Assembly (NCBI GenBank): GCA_030615265.1
Contig: JAUWZP010000006.1
Span: 1-40,490 of the forward strand
Direction: 5' to 3'
Origin: Candidatus Bathyarchaeota archaeon
GTDB taxonomy: Archaea > Thermoproteota > Bathyarchaeia > Bathyarchaeales > Bathyarchaeaceae
DNA: 40,490 nt
The notes under the pieces are model-generated. The model did no database searches. It was not told the origin of the DNA and was given only the letters and a program-made list of their open reading frames with translations. A program made the translations under genes and the position numbers. The number at the start of each line of letters is the position of its first letter. Position 1 is the stretch's first letter. This document shows positions 7,582 through 15,449 of the stretch, one piece after another.

Positions 7582-8598
7582 ATGGGAACATTGTATGAAG
7601 GAGCTAAGAACGCGGTTGAAGTTTGCATGGGTGTCAAACCTGGAGAGCATGTTTTGATCGTTACTGATAAAGGAACAATTGCAGTTGGCAATGCTTTAAG
7701 ACGCGTAGCTGAGAAAATAACCCTCCATGTAGAAATGTATGTTCTTGAAGATTATGGAAACAGACCCATGCGAAGTCTCCCTAAGGAGATTCAGAGTGCC
7801 ATTCCCAAAGCCAACGTCACATTTTGGGCAACGGAAAGTAGAAAGGGAGAGCTCAACACTTTGAGAGGACCATTTATGAAGATTGCCTTCAAATACGCAA
7901 GACACGGGCACATGCCAAGCGTTAAAAGGCGTTTAATGGAAGAAGGAATGTGCTCTGATTATAGACAAATCGCAAAATTAACAGAAAAACTATACGAAAT
8001 AGTTAAAGACGCCGAAAAGATAGATGTGAAAAACCCTGCTGGCACAAAATTAAGAGTTGAATTGAATCCAGAATGGAAATGGGTCAAGAGCGATGGGATA
8101 TTTCATGAGAAAGGAAAATGGGGCAATTTGCCTGACGGTGAATTATTTACAGCAGTAGCTGAATCAAATGGGCACATGGTTATTGACGAACTGGGTGACT
8201 GGTTCAGTGACAAATATGGATGTCTGACCAGACCAGAAAGTGATTCTAACACGCCTGTATACGTCGATATAGAAAATTCTAGAGTGAATTTAAACACTCT
8301 CGAGTGTGCCAATTCCCGATTGAAAAGAGAGTTAATTGAATACTTGCAAACAGATGAAAACAGTAACAGAACCGGAGAATTTGCCTTACCCACAAATGCT
8401 GAACTTATGGCGAAACCATTAATCGGAAATCTATTACAGGATGAAAAGGCTAGAGTTCATCATGCGTTTGGCAATCCTTATCCTGACGAAACTGGAGCAG
8501 ACTGGAAATCAAAGACGCATATAGACGGACTCATGAAAAAATGTAGTATCTGGGTTGATGGCAGAAAAATAATGGAACAAGACAGGTACCTGATCTAA
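7582..8598 (+). CDS. M29-family metalloaminopeptidase (aminopeptidase T-like)
   Basis: This is a cytoplasmic dinuclear-metal aminopeptidase that removes N-terminal residues from peptides. M29 landmarks occur in order in the second half: NLPDGELFTAVAE (metal Glu), GEFALPTN, HHAFGNPYP (His) and KTHIDGLMKKCSIWVDG (His, Asp). The length of 338 is slightly short for the family (about 360-410). The N-terminus (GVKPGEHVLIVTDKGT) fits the usual first domain. The ATG follows AAAGGTG, and a TATA-like CTTATATG lies near 7539-7546. GEFALPTN differs from the commoner ELGIGTNP form, so substrate preference may differ. Confidence 0.85.
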   Translation: MGTLYEGAKNAVEVCMGVKPGEHVLIVTDKGTIAVGNALRRVAEKITLHVEMYVLEDYGNRPMRSLPKEIQSAIPKANVTFWATESRKGELNTLRGPFMKIAFKYARHGHMPSVKRRLMEEGMCSDYRQIAKLTEKLYEIVKDAEKIDVKNPAGTKLRVELNPEWKWVKSDGIFHEKGKWGNLPDGELFTAVAESNGHMVIDELGDWFSDKYGCLTRPESDSNTPVYVDIENSRVNLNTLECANSRLKRELIEYLQTDENSNRTGEFALPTNAELMAKPLIGNLLQDEKARVHHAFGNPYPDETGADWKSKTHIDGLMKKCSIWVDGRKIMEQDRYLI

Positions 8599-8635
8599 AA
8601 CGCGCGAAAAGGAAAAACTGGTCAATTTCTCAACC

Positions 8636-8770
8636 ATGCATGCATCATCAATAGTAATCATTGACTTCTTCAAACCTGAAGACGAAGAAATTCTTGACAA
8701 CATGCTGCATGCATGCTATAGTTCAGTGCCTAAGACGGTAAGACTTAATGCACATCAAAACATTAGGTAG
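8636..8770 (+). CDS. Possible 44-aa protein or gene fragment
   Basis: An ATG frame of 44 codons reads MHASSIVIIDFFKPEDEEIL... and ends with TAG at 8768-8770. The amino-acid composition and the amphipathic second half look natural, but no ribosome site is visible and I do not recognise a family. The ATG and an internal stretch both coincide with ATGCATGCAT-type palindromes (8636-8645, 8706-8716), so the frame may be chance or the remains of a longer gene. It fills most of the gap before the DUF401 gene. Confidence 0.25.
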   Translation: MHASSIVIIDFFKPEDEEILDNMLHACYSSVPKTVRLNAHQNIR

Positions 8771-8802
8771 CCTTCTGTTAAACGTGTACAGGAATTGACA
8801 GA

Positions 8803-10008
8803 TTGGGCTTGCTTGATCCGTTGGTGGCGCTTCTATTTTCATTTATGCTTCTAGCACTAATGCTCTATAAACGTGTAAGTATAGGTGTAGCGTTGGTCTC
8901 AAGCGCATTTGTATTAAGTCTTCTTTCGATGGACTTAATGGAGGTTACTGATGTCCTCGTTGAAACCACCAGAGACTCAATCACAATCTCGCTGGTGTTG
9001 GTGACCCTTGGAATAATGTTACTAAGCCTACTCTACAAGGAAACAGCAGCATTAGAGTCTCTCAGCAAAAGCTTCAGTGGCCTCTTAAGACATCCCAAAC
9101 TTGTGGTCAGTGCTCTCCCAGCTATAGTTGGTTTGCTGCCCGTACCTGGAGGAGCTCTGATGTCGGCACCGCTTGTGGAAACTGAAGCTGAAAAGCTCGG
9201 TCTAAGAAAAGAAAAGAAAACCTATGTAAACGTATGGTTTAGGCACATAATATTCCCCATATACCCTATGAGTCAAGTTCTGATACTAGCAGCATCACTC
9301 ACAGGCACTCCGATAAACTCTATCATTGTAAGTCAAATCCCAGTTGTAGCCGCCATGATCATAATAGGATACGTCGTTGGTCTCAAAAGAACCATGGTTA
9401 CTGAAAATTTGGTTCAAGAGACCAGCCTTGGAGAAAACCTCAAGGTTTTCTTGGTTTATTTTTCGCCGATCTTAGTCATGATTCTAACTGTTATCATCTT
9501 TAAAATCGACGTTTCAATCGCAGCATTTGTGGGAATAGCATTACTTCTCTTAATCACAAAACCGAGCCGACAAGTTCTCACTACAACAATCTCGAATGCT
9601 GCAATCTACAAGATAGCCTTGGCCGCATATGGAGCTATGCTGTTGCGAAGCGTTACCATGGCTTCTGGAGTTTCAGAAGTACTTGGTCAAATCATAGCTG
9701 CATGGAACTTCAATGAGATTGTGTTGTTGGCGGCGCTTCCAGCGATTCTAGCGTTCCTTGTAGGCTCACCATCAGGAGGTATAGCTATTAGCGTTCCAAT
9801 TTTGGTTGGAACATTAAGTTTCACTCCTAGCAGCGCTAGCCTGCTTTATATCTCAGCCTTTTTTGGCTATTTAGTGGCCCCAACTCACCTCTGCCTAGCG
9901 TTGACTGCCGACTACTTTAAATGTCCACTAAGCAAGGTTTACAAGCTCTTAGCACCATCATTGGCCACATCGCTTGTTGTAGCCTTGCTGGTCTATCACT
10001 TATTCTAA
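8803..10008 (+). CDS. DUF401 family membrane permease
   Basis: This is an integral membrane protein of 401 residues with about 10-12 hydrophobic segments, matching the DUF401 family of archaeal and bacterial transporters related to gluconate/citrate-type permeases. Family marks are LPAIVGLLPVPGGALMSAP (about residues 102-120), RHIIFPIYPMSQ and, near the end, GSPSGGIAISVPI and YLVAPTHLCLALT. The substrate is unknown. The start is a TTG preceded by AGGA at 8790-8793; no ATG occurs near the family's usual N-terminus. Confidence 0.85.
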   Translation: MGLLDPLVALLFSFMLLALMLYKRVSIGVALVSSAFVLSLLSMDLMEVTDVLVETTRDSITISLVLVTLGIMLLSLLYKETAALESLSKSFSGLLRHPKLVVSALPAIVGLLPVPGGALMSAPLVETEAEKLGLRKEKKTYVNVWFRHIIFPIYPMSQVLILAASLTGTPINSIIVSQIPVVAAMIIIGYVVGLKRTMVTENLVQETSLGENLKVFLVYFSPILVMILTVIIFKIDVSIAAFVGIALLLLITKPSRQVLTTTISNAAIYKIALAAYGAMLLRSVTMASGVSEVLGQIIAAWNFNEIVLLAALPAILAFLVGSPSGGIAISVPILVGTLSFTPSSASLLYISAFFGYLVAPTHLCLALTADYFKCPLSKVYKLLAPSLATSLVVALLVYHLF

Positions 10009-10065
10009 CTTTCAAACGTGCTTGTTGGCTGTATTTTGCGATACTTCTTTCGTAGAATCACCCAG

Positions 10066-10096
10066 AAAGGGGGAGTTTGCGGGGAACATCTCCGTG
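10066..10096 (-). terminator. Repeat unit A copy placed as terminator of the creatininase-family gene
   Basis: On the minus strand the gene ending at 10124 is followed by CGGAGATGTTCCCCGCAAAC, then TCCCCCTTTCTGGG. This can form a weak GGAGA/TCCCC hairpin before a T-rich run. The same unit recurs in other intergenic places. It lies between convergent genes, so a bidirectional end signal is plausible. Confidence 0.4.
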
Positions 10097-10123
10097 TTTT
10101 GTGGCTTGCCGTGCATGGGAAAG

Positions 10124-10912
10124 CTACACAAGTCGCTTTGGCAACAAGTCTTCGATGTTGAACTTCTTAAGTAATTGTATGTGTCTTACAAGTGCATTAA
10201 CCGAAGCCTCAAAAACTTTCTTGCCAGGCTCTGATGAGGCAGTACTGGATTTTCCAGAAACTCCACTCTTGGTATAATCCACAAAATCATATGGTAAAGT
10301 AATCGCGTTACTCCGTACTTCTTCAATCATAGCCTCAAGGAAAGGACTCATCTCTCCAGGTTCTGCGTCTGGAGCCTTGTCCATCTCAACTAAATGGGAA
10401 TGCAAAGCTAAGTTCATCGAGGTCTCCTCAGCGGACGCGTGTCTCCTCTCTTCTGCAGTAAAAAGATGTGGCAGGAGTCCTTCTATTATTTTCCACCAGA
10501 GAAAAACTGATACAAAAATTTCTTGTTGTCTCAACTCTTTCGCCATATCCGAAAGAGCATTCGTGTTTCCACCATGCCCGTTCACAATTACCACCTTCCT
10601 AATTCCATAGTACTTCAAAGCGAGACAGACGTGTTTCACATATTCTGAAAAGACTCTGGACGGAACAAAAATAGTTCCCCAAAATTGTCGATGATGAGAA
10701 CTTACGCCAAAGGGGACAACAGGAAGACAGAGAACATTAGTTTTCTTTGAAGCTTCTTCAGCTAATACTTTGGCAATAAGATGGTCAGTCCCCAGTGGAT
10801 TCTGCGGTCCATGCTGTTCTGTTGACCCAACAGGCAAAAGGACCATATCATTTTTGGCGAAATAATTTTTTGCTTCAACCCAACTGATTTCATAAAGAAG
10901 TGCTTTATTCAT
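10124..10912 (-). CDS. Creatininase-family amidohydrolase
   Basis: This is a metal-dependent amidohydrolase of the creatininase superfamily, which includes creatininase, the formamidopyrimidine hydrolase of archaeal flavin/F420 synthesis (ArfB) and MftE. Metal and active-site motifs are present: GSTEQHGPQNPLGTDH (residues 29-44), SSHHRQFWGT, VNGHGGNT and HASAEETSM. The length of 262 is typical. The exact substrate cannot be decided from sequence. A role in making the F420/flavin precursor is possible in an organism that also encodes a CofE-like ligase. A small flavin reductase gene is divergent from it. Confidence 0.85.
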   Translation of the reverse strand: MNKALLYEISWVEAKNYFAKNDMVLLPVGSTEQHGPQNPLGTDHLIAKVLAEEASKKTNVLCLPVVPFGVSSHHRQFWGTIFVPSRVFSEYVKHVCLALKYYGIRKVVIVNGHGGNTNALSDMAKELRQQEIFVSVFLWWKIIEGLLPHLFTAEERRHASAEETSMNLALHSHLVEMDKAPDAEPGEMSPFLEAMIEEVRSNAITLPYDFVDYTKSGVSGKSSTASSEPGKKVFEASVNALVRHIQLLKKFNIEDLLPKRLV

Positions 10913-10984
10913 CTCTATCCCCTCATCTTTTAATTAAAGGAACTGGGCATTAAAATTTTGCCAGCATAGTTTTCGGCGATAAAA

Positions 10985-11050
10985 CGGAAAAAAAAGAGTT
11001 GCGGGGGACATCTCCACTGTGGAGGGGGTTCAAGTCCAGTCCAGGACGCA
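10985..11050. repeat. Dispersed repeat, unit A with T-arm-like tail
   Basis: GTTGCGGGGGACATCTCCAC, then TGTGGAGGGGGTTCAAGTCC and CAGTCCAGGACGCA, resembles the A copy at 3585-3650 and carries the same TTCAA-containing tail. It lies between two divergent genes (10912 and 11135). It looks like the 3' half of a tRNA but its stems do not close, so I do not call a tRNA. Confidence 0.45.
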
Positions 11051-11134
11051 GTGCATTGTATGCGCGTGGAATAACTTTTAAAGATAAAACTCTAAAGCTT
11101 CACGGAAACATTTGAAAGACAAATGGTGGTATAG

Positions 11135-11683
11135 ATGAAGCTTGAATTACAGGACTTCTACAAGCTGCTAGTTCGACCGACAGTTGTTATATCTACAATC
11201 TCACCTGGTGGAATCTCCAATGCTGCACCTTTCAGCTGGAACTCACCGATGGCTACAAAACCTAAGCCGATCTTCGGTTTCTCCTCAAACGTGAACCATG
11301 ACACATGGCGAAACATAAAGGAGAACAAAGAATTTGTGGTCAACATGGTCGGGGAGGACTTCGGCCCCCTAATGGAGATAATGGAGAAAGACTTTCCCTA
11401 TGAGGTTAGTGAGATTGAAGAATGCGGATTGACAGAGGTCAAGGCCATTCATATTAAGCCGCCACGAATCCAAGAAGCCTACGGTTGGCTGGAATGCAAA
11501 ATGACCAATTACGTATCACTCTCCGAGAGGAATGTCTGGATAATAGGCGAAGTACTGGATGCTGAGGTAAAGGATGAAGCTTTCGACGAGGTCGTAGACG
11601 TAGCTAAAGTGAAGCCTCTTAACCATATCTGGGGAGAAGCCTTCGTAACAGACATGAAGATAACAAGGTTCAAGAGAGCCTAA
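11135..11683 (+). CDS. Flavin reductase-like FMN-binding protein
   Basis: This is a 182-residue split-barrel flavoprotein of the flavin reductase/ferric-reductase-like family. Typical features are RPTVVISTISPGGISNAAPF near the N-terminus, the FMN-phosphate region FGFSSNVNHDTWRNIKENKE and FVVNMVGEDF. It probably binds FMN and passes electrons from a reduced cofactor to an unknown acceptor. Its neighbour on the other side encodes rubrerythrin, and in other anaerobes such flavoproteins often occur near rubrerythrin-type oxygen-defence genes. The start ATG follows GGTGGT. No second domain is fused. Confidence 0.85.
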   Translation: MKLELQDFYKLLVRPTVVISTISPGGISNAAPFSWNSPMATKPKPIFGFSSNVNHDTWRNIKENKEFVVNMVGEDFGPLMEIMEKDFPYEVSEIEECGLTEVKAIHIKPPRIQEAYGWLECKMTNYVSLSERNVWIIGEVLDAEVKDEAFDEVVDVAKVKPLNHIWGEAFVTDMKITRFKRA

Positions 11684-11738
11684 AAATCAGAACTCGTGGG
11701 CACCCATGTGTAGTATAGAATATTCCTAGCGAGCACAA

Positions 11739-11768
11739 AAAAATGGGGGGGTTTGCAGGAGATACATA
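11739..11768 (-). terminator. Repeat unit A copy downstream of the rubrerythrin operon
   Basis: On the minus strand this reads CTCCTGCAAACCCCCCCATT, then TTTTTGTGC, ending in a run of seven T. It lies about 75 bases after the stop of the last minus-strand frame (11843) and about 55 bases after the convergent flavin reductase gene. Its position and T-run fit transcription termination. It is a diverged copy of the unit A found elsewhere. Confidence 0.4.
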
Positions 11769-11842
11769 GAGAAGGCTTCGGAAATGAATATCCGTATGTA
11801 CAATGGGTCATTGCACTAAGGTCATATCTCGTCCGCATCAAA

Positions 11843-11926
11843 CTAGGGTTCCAACACTTGCACTTTTTCTCCACATATCTCACAGACGTACACTTCGCCC
11901 TTCTTAGACACGTTTTCCGCCCCCAT
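11843..11926 (-). pseudogene. Truncated desulforedoxin-type iron protein
   Basis: A 27-codon frame (MGAENVSKKGEVYVCEICGE...) begins 24 bases after the rubrerythrin stop, behind AAAGGA. It matches the start of desulforedoxin or the N-terminal domain of desulfoferrodoxin (GEVYVCEICGNKVEVLE). It stops at a TAG just where the second cysteine pair should follow. Beyond the stop the remnant ACCTTAGTG..CAATGACCCATTG can be read in another frame as TLV..CNDPL, like the missing TLVCCNDP. I infer a broken gene of an oxygen- or superoxide-defence protein once co-transcribed with rubrerythrin. Confidence 0.55.
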
Positions 11927-11950
11927 TCCTTTTACATGCAGTATAGGGTT

Positions 11951-12523
11951 TCAGTAGTTCTCGCACCAAACTTCGAAGTAGCTTCTTGCATGGTCACAGA
12001 CCGGGCATCTTTCAGGTGCTTCATCGCCCTCATACACGTAACCACAGTTTCTGCATTTCCATTTGATAGGTGAATCCTTTTTGAAGACCTTACCTTGCTC
12101 TACGTTTGTTAGCAGTTTCCGATACCGCCTCTCATGGTACCTCTCTACTTCAGCAATCATACTGAAAGTTCTGGCTGCATCTGTGAAACCTTCTTCCTCT
12201 GCCACCTCAGCAAAGCCTGGGTAGAGTGTTCCCCACTCTAGTTTCTCCCCTTCTGCTGCTGCGGTGAGGTTTTTCGGTGTTGTTCCAATAATGCCTGCAG
12301 GGTAGGAGGCTGTGATCTCTACTGTCCCACCTTTGAGTAGCTTAAAGAACAGTTCAGCGTGTTCTTTTTCGTTGTTGGCCGTTTCTTGGAAAATGGCAGA
12401 TATTTGCTCATATCCTTCCTTTTTGGCTACGCTGGCGAAGAAGGTGTATCTATTCCTAGCTTGAGATTCACCTGCAAACGCTGCCAGCAGATTCTTTTCG
12501 GTTCGGCTTCCTTTCAATTCCAT
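11951..12523 (-). CDS. rbr: Rubrerythrin
   Basis: Rubrerythrin reduces hydrogen peroxide in anaerobes using electrons from rubredoxin-like donors. The ferritin-like di-iron domain shows AFAGESQARNRY (about residues 15-26), NNEKEHAE and AEVERYHERRY with the metal Glu/His residues. The C-terminal rubredoxin-like domain has CRNCGYVYEGDEAPERCPVC (two CxxC pairs). The length of 190 is standard. A relic desulforedoxin follows on the same strand. The mobile element begins less than 90 bases upstream of its start, so its promoter lies in the short flank 12524-12604. Confidence 0.95.
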   Translation of the reverse strand: MELKGSRTEKNLLAAFAGESQARNRYTFFASVAKKEGYEQISAIFQETANNEKEHAELFFKLLKGGTVEITASYPAGIIGTTPKNLTAAAEGEKLEWGTLYPGFAEVAEEEGFTDAARTFSMIAEVERYHERRYRKLLTNVEQGKVFKKDSPIKWKCRNCGYVYEGDEAPERCPVCDHARSYFEVWCENY

Positions 12524-12584
12524 TGTATAAACTTCCTTTCAACTCTTTGGTGTAATAGGAGACATAAAAAGCGAGCGTGCAAAG

Positions 12585-12609
12585 ACAAAAAATGGGGAGT
12601 TTGCGGGGG
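12585..12609. other. attL: left half of the split dispersed repeat
   Basis: CAAAAAATGGGGAGTTTGCG, then GGGG, is the left half of repeat unit A and matches 24833-24856 and 4335-4352. The match stops at 12609, after CGGGGG (12604-12609). The rest of the unit (CATCTCCACTTCAATGCTTA...) is found at 22067 onward. I read this as the left attachment site of the element. Just inside it is CCGACAGATCG, which is similar to the inward-reading CCGACAAGTCGAT at the right end. Confidence 0.65.
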
Positions 12610-12682
12610 AAAAGCCGACAGATCGTAGGGTTATCTTCACCTTAAAATACGTGAATCCACTTTTAGAAGAGGTGAAACAAGC

Positions 12683-13846
12683 ATGAAAATAGATGACTTC
12701 TTAGACTACATTCGAGAAGCCAAGTCGAAGGCTACCTTCAAAAACTACACACAAGGCTTAAAGAAGTTTACAGCATGGTACGGAAAAGATGAAAATACGA
12801 TTTTGAAGGAAAGGTTTGAAGACTTACAAACTACAGATCAGAACAAGCGTAAACGGTTCAATAGAGAAATAGAGAAGTTTCATCGACACCTTAAGAATCT
12901 AGGACATCCACAAAACACGGCAGTAGCATACACGGAAGGCATAAGACAATTATTCAGATACTTCGACATGGACATTAAAAACTTGCCTAGTGAAGTCACA
13001 CGGAAAATTGTAACCGTAAAAGACTACACACCTAAAGTAAACGAATATCGAGATATGTTCAACTGTGGCAATGTCTTAGACAGAACAATAATTTCAATGG
13101 CTTTAGACTTAGCATGGCGTATAGGAGATTTCGTTAAGATCAGAAAAGACATGTTACCGAATCTAGAACAAGAGACACCGATACCCTTCGATTTGATAAC
13201 TGAGAAAGAAGAGGTAATTAGCAAATCCTTCTTAAGTGCTCAAACTGTGCAATTGCTTAAAACGTATCTGAAGACACTACCGAAAGAAAACCCTTACTTA
13301 TTCCATAACAGAAACGGTAGCCACTACGACCCTGAAGCCATAGGCAAAAGGCTTAAGGTGCTAGCGAAAAAAGCGAAGATTCACATACCGAAAGGGAAAA
13401 GGTTACGGTTTCATTGCTTCCGAAAGCGTTTCTTAAGTGAGTGTGCAAATCTGAAAATCGACATCAACACGGCTAAGATTATGGTAGGCAAAAGCGTTTC
13501 AAAAGACATGTTGACTTACCTAAGCGAGGTAGAACACAAAAAGGCTTTTGAAGAAGTACATGAAAGACTCCAGTTAACAGAGGTTAAGGCTGTGATAAAC
13601 GCTAAAGATTCTGAAATTGAAGCTTTAAACAAGCGAATCGGAGAACTAGAAATAATGAACAAAGGCTTAATCGAAATGCTAGCGAGAAATGCAAAAGCGT
13701 TAGGCATAGGTGGAGATTTAAGCGAAGGCACAGCTAAAGCAACCATAATAGAGCGCATTAAGGAACTAGGGAAACAAGCGGTAGAAAAGGAACAAGCAGA
13801 ATACAAGAAGCTAATCGAAAGCAACAACAATAACAACAACCACTAA
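12683..13846 (+). CDS. int: Tyrosine recombinase (integrase) of the element
   Basis: This is a site-specific recombinase of 387 residues that would insert and excise the element. The N-terminal part (to about residue 110) is a SAM-like core-binding domain (KATFKNYTQGLKKFTAWYG). The catalytic set is readable: Arg146 in DLAWRIGDF, a Lys in the beta-turn near 175-181, HCFR (His244, Arg247) and Tyr279 in DMLTYLSEVEH. After the tyrosine come about 100 residues of coiled coil and a run of asparagines, longer than in many integrases. The ATG follows AGAGGTG. It is the first gene inside the left end, reading inward. The gene appears intact. Confidence 0.92.
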   Translation: MKIDDFLDYIREAKSKATFKNYTQGLKKFTAWYGKDENTILKERFEDLQTTDQNKRKRFNREIEKFHRHLKNLGHPQNTAVAYTEGIRQLFRYFDMDIKNLPSEVTRKIVTVKDYTPKVNEYRDMFNCGNVLDRTIISMALDLAWRIGDFVKIRKDMLPNLEQETPIPFDLITEKEEVISKSFLSAQTVQLLKTYLKTLPKENPYLFHNRNGSHYDPEAIGKRLKVLAKKAKIHIPKGKRLRFHCFRKRFLSECANLKIDINTAKIMVGKSVSKDMLTYLSEVEHKKAFEEVHERLQLTEVKAVINAKDSEIEALNKRIGELEIMNKGLIEMLARNAKALGIGGDLSEGTAKATIIERIKELGKQAVEKEQAEYKKLIESNNNNNNH

Positions 13847-13945
13847 AACCCTTTTCCCTCTTTTCTTTTTGTTTGTTGTGTGCCAAAAATGGCTAGAGAA
13901 GCAAAGGTTAAATATGTGTCAAAATTGAATCTTTGAGGGATAAAG

Positions 13946-14125
13946 ATGGTTAAAGAAGGAAGAGGAAGATTGTTCAGAAGAGCAGATGGCAAGTACCTAA
14001 TCTATGTTCCATTAGCTTTAGCAGAAGACAGCATGTTTCCATTCAAAACTGATTCCTCTATAAAGCTGAAGATATCTTTCAAGATTGGAGACAACAAAGT
14101 AATCATAGAAAGCTGGAAAGAATAG
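13946..14125 (+). CDS. Small 59-aa protein, possibly AbrB-like
   Basis: The frame MVKEGRGRLFRRADGKYLIY..., ending ..KISFKIGDNKVIIESWKE, has alternating short strands and a Pro-Leu turn. This resembles small archaeal proteins with a GRLF+RxDGKYxIYxP..LAEDSMFPF core that I remember as common in Bathyarchaeia and Thermococci, perhaps with a swapped-hairpin DNA-binding fold. GAGGG lies seven bases before the ATG. It follows the integrase by 99 bases. I am confident it is a gene but not of its role; a small regulator is a guess. Confidence 0.6.
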   Translation: MVKEGRGRLFRRADGKYLIYVPLALAEDSMFPFKTDSSIKLKISFKIGDNKVIIESWKE

Positions 14126-14445
14126 AAAGAAGCGTAGTTTCTGTCGCCTACCCCAAAACCTACAGTCAAAATATGTCCGTTTTCGTACATATCCATTCCA
14201 CACATGCACAACTAGATAACTACACGGTTTTGTCGGGTTATCCATTACAAACCATACAAGTTACCATGCGAAAGCAGCTATTAAGCCACCACACCCACCA
14301 AACAACCCCACCCCCATTTCAAAATCGGAAAAACTACCCCTAGAAGTCCCTATTTCAAACCTTATTTCGTGTTTTGGAACCTATAGAAGCATGTGGGACT
14401 ACAGAAAGGAAAAAGATTTTATCTTATTGTGATCACTTAGGTATT
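14126..14445. other. Gene-free 320-base stretch inside the element
   Basis: I find no gene with a plausible start. The stretch contains C-rich plus-strand sequence (CCACCACACCCACCAAACAA, then CCCCACCCCC at about 14286-14315). It ends with AAAAAGATTTTATCTTATTG (14409-14428), a TATA-like stretch reading toward the inverted repeat at 14455. It could hold an origin or control region, but nothing proves it. Confidence 0.4.
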
Positions 14446-14562
14446 TGTTAATGTAGTCGGCGCGGTGGAGCACGATAATCACGCAACTGTGAAGCTGGAT
14501 TCCACCGACATTGGCCTCACTGGTGCGCTTTACGGTTCGGCACTCCACCGCTCTACCGACTT
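14446..14562 (+). ncRNA. Candidate structured RNA or regulatory hairpin
   Basis: AGTCGG-C-GCGGTGGAG (14455-14470) pairs with CTCCACCGC-TCTA-CCGACT (14543-14561), giving a stem of 15 base pairs broken by one small internal loop and enclosing 72 bases. A TATA-like box at about 14414-14424 would start plus-strand transcription near 14446. Nothing in it folds as a tRNA: there is no valid T-arm or acceptor stem. On the minus strand it directly follows the stop of the winged-helix gene (14563), so it could alternatively be that operon's end signal. I see no protein-coding frame that explains it. Confidence 0.35.
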
Positions 14563-15447
14563 CTATTCGGCATTGTTTGTCTCAGCTCTTTTCTCAGGAT
14601 ATTTTTCAACAACTCTGTTGATCAAAATCTCGCCAGCTAGAGTTAATTCCCATTCTCCTGAAGGGTTTTTCTCGATAGGGGCAGGACTCCAGTTGCTTCT
14701 AGTTAGATTGTAACAAGTGTCATAGATCCTTCTCTTATTCATATTAAGAGTGCTCGCAATTTCATCTGTAGACAATGTCTTTTGTCCAGCAAGTGTCTTT
14801 AGGATTCCGAAGAACAATTGTGATTTAATTAACCGCTCTACCATCTCATCAATTTTTTCGTAGGATTTCGACAGGTTATCCACGCGCATTCGGAAGCTTT
14901 GTACACCTTGTACAAGTTTTTGAATAGCTTCTTGCTTTCTCAAAGTGCCTTTCACTATGATTTTATCTGATAAAATCGTTACATCGTTAAAGCGCAGAGG
15001 GTGTTCTTGCCTTAACAAATCGCATATCGTGTCTAGTACATCATCTCCTAGATCCATACCCTCAAGGAAGGGGAAAGCAGTTTCTGAGTTTTCTAGTGTC
15101 GGATTTTCTAATTCGGCTGGAAATGGCAAGTTGCGCATTTTTTCCAAAAGTTCTGTCTTAAGTCGGTTCAATTGATTGAGCAACATCTCAGATTTTTGTC
15201 GGTAATCCTCAATCTTTTCCTCGATTTTCCTAGTTTTTGACTGCTTTTTAGTCTGACCATAGAGAACCTCCATAGCAGTCTCCATCTGCCGTTCTTCTTC
15301 AGCTACTTTTGATAACTCCTCCATTTTGACTTGCGTATTCTTCTCACAGTTATTCAAATCTGATTTAATGCGGATGTACTCCACTGCCTTCACTTGGAAC
15401 GTTTGAATGTGAGATCTTATTTGTTCTTTCTGGTCTTCTGTAAGCAT
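14563..15447 (-). CDS. Coiled-coil plus winged-helix protein, paralogue 1
   Basis: This 294-residue protein has residues 1-115 as a long charged coiled coil, about 120-200 as a small alpha/beta domain (LRFNDVTILSDKIIVKGTLR), and about 212-280 as a winged helix (ILKTLAGQKTLSTDEIAST, LNMNKRRIYDTCYNLTR, ending with the wing GEWELTLAGEIL). The upstream gene has the same three-part design and alignable sequence, so the pair arose by duplication. The ATG follows AGGTGAA, which overlaps the end of the upstream gene, with 2 bases between genes, so they are co-translated. I know no family with this layout. DNA-bound scaffolding, segregation or replication initiation are guesses. Confidence 0.75.
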   Translation of the reverse strand: MLTEDQKEQIRSHIQTFQVKAVEYIRIKSDLNNCEKNTQVKMEELSKVAEEERQMETAMEVLYGQTKKQSKTRKIEEKIEDYRQKSEMLLNQLNRLKTELLEKMRNLPFPAELENPTLENSETAFPFLEGMDLGDDVLDTICDLLRQEHPLRFNDVTILSDKIIVKGTLRKQEAIQKLVQGVQSFRMRVDNLSKSYEKIDEMVERLIKSQLFFGILKTLAGQKTLSTDEIASTLNMNKRRIYDTCYNLTRSNWSPAPIEKNPSGEWELTLAGEILINRVVEKYPEKRAETNNAE

Positions 15448-15449
15448 TG

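Noticed and set aside
14455-14561. tRNA gene suggested by TCGGTAGAGCGGTGGA on the minus strand
   Set aside because: The string resembles a D-arm, but no T-arm with TTCRAN and no 7-bp acceptor stem can be formed in any register; the long complementary arms instead make one extended hairpin.
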